Positions 63,401 to 64,000 of a stretch of DNA of 64,000 nucleotides are shown piece after piece (the stretch's first letter is position 1; each line of letters starts with the position of its first letter). The translations under genes and the position numbers were made by a program. The notes beneath the pieces are model-generated. The model searched no databases. It saw nothing but the letters and a program-made list of their open reading frames with translations, and was not told the origin of the DNA. The DNA comes from Shimia sp. Alg240-R146 (GTDB lineage: Bacteria > Pseudomonadota > Alphaproteobacteria > Rhodobacterales > Rhodobacteraceae). The stretch lies in the NCBI RefSeq assembly GCF_947331465.1, contig NZ_CAMZOK010000001.1:1178001-1242000 (forward strand), read 5' to 3'.

Positions 63401-63430
63401 ACCCTGCACGTTGCTGCCGTGCAGGGTTTT
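63401..63430 (+). terminator. Intrinsic terminator of glpD
   Basis: ACCCTGCACG (63401) pairs perfectly over ten bases with CGTGCAGGGT (ends 63427), loop TTGCTGC, then TTTT. Confidence 0.85.
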
Positions 63431-63457
63431 CTGTTGCGGTGGCGGAGAAGGATTTGA

Positions 63458-64000
<543 letters not shown>

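Overview
The window looks like a chromosomal segment of a marine alphaproteobacterium of the Roseobacter group (Rhodobacteraceae). The grounds are high GC, tightly overlapping operons (GTGA, ATGA and TTGA junctions), an RTX protein ending in a Hint domain, the pyrB-pyrC-plsY neighbourhood, the urtABCDE order, a GlpR/GlpD pair and a monomeric NADP isocitrate dehydrogenase. This is inferred from gene content; no search was run. I saw no insertion sequence, phage, CRISPR array or rRNA.

Layout. 1-1.9 kb: the end of a polysaccharide/accessory cluster (truncated FAD oxidoreductase, GT2 glycosyltransferase). 2.1-6.7 kb, minus strand: pyrB, a 25-residue membrane microprotein, three small membrane-linked proteins, a dihydroorotase homologue without its metal and catalytic residues, and plsY. 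6.8-13.8 kb: a uracil-DNA glycosylase homologue lacking most Fe-S cysteines, a phosphoesterase, moaB and a two-gene RND efflux system. 13.8-21.8 kb: housekeeping and envelope genes (DsbD-N-like, AlgH, L28, copper chaperone, sirtuin, LMW phosphatase, LysR, UspA).

22.1-26.7 kb is the most unusual stretch: a compact island between housekeeping genes. It encodes an HExxH protein resembling 2-oxoglutarate-dependent peptide beta-hydroxylases, a stand-alone adenylating enzyme, a stand-alone carrier protein, a thioesterase-like hydrolase, a 32-residue proline-ended peptide with a strong ribosome binding site, and a prolyl-4-hydroxylase-type dioxygenase. Together these suggest a small hybrid of carrier-protein and peptide-modification chemistry. 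I know of no described pathway with this combination.

26.8-30.6 kb: an alpha/beta hydrolase, an NDUFS4-type complex I subunit, a 535-base intergenic region that can fold as a three-way-junction RNA, and uvrB. 30.8-37.5 kb: a sulfotransferase-like gene and a TetR-linked module (2Fe-2S flavin reductase, CrtI-like oxidoreductase, acyl-CoA ligase) with paired 19-bp operators in its divergent promoter. 37.6-46.9 kb: a nitrogen-compound catabolic region (PLP lyase, M24 hydrolase, Asp/Glu-racemase-like protein, polyamine-type ABC transporter) ending in a clear creatinase. 47.0-51.0 kb: KefF/KefC and a MATE exporter. 51.0-57.7 kb: the urtABCDE urea transporter and a small secreted protein. 58.0-64.0 kb: tRNA-Arg(UCU), the RTX-Hint protein, GlpR and GlpD with a phased operator, and the 5' part of icd.

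How the parts connect: creatinase releases urea and sarcosine, and the urea transporter lies 4 kb away, so nitrogen scavenging from creatine, urea and related compounds is a theme. KefF/KefC, the RND and MATE exporters, UspA and UvrB form a dispersed stress-defence set.
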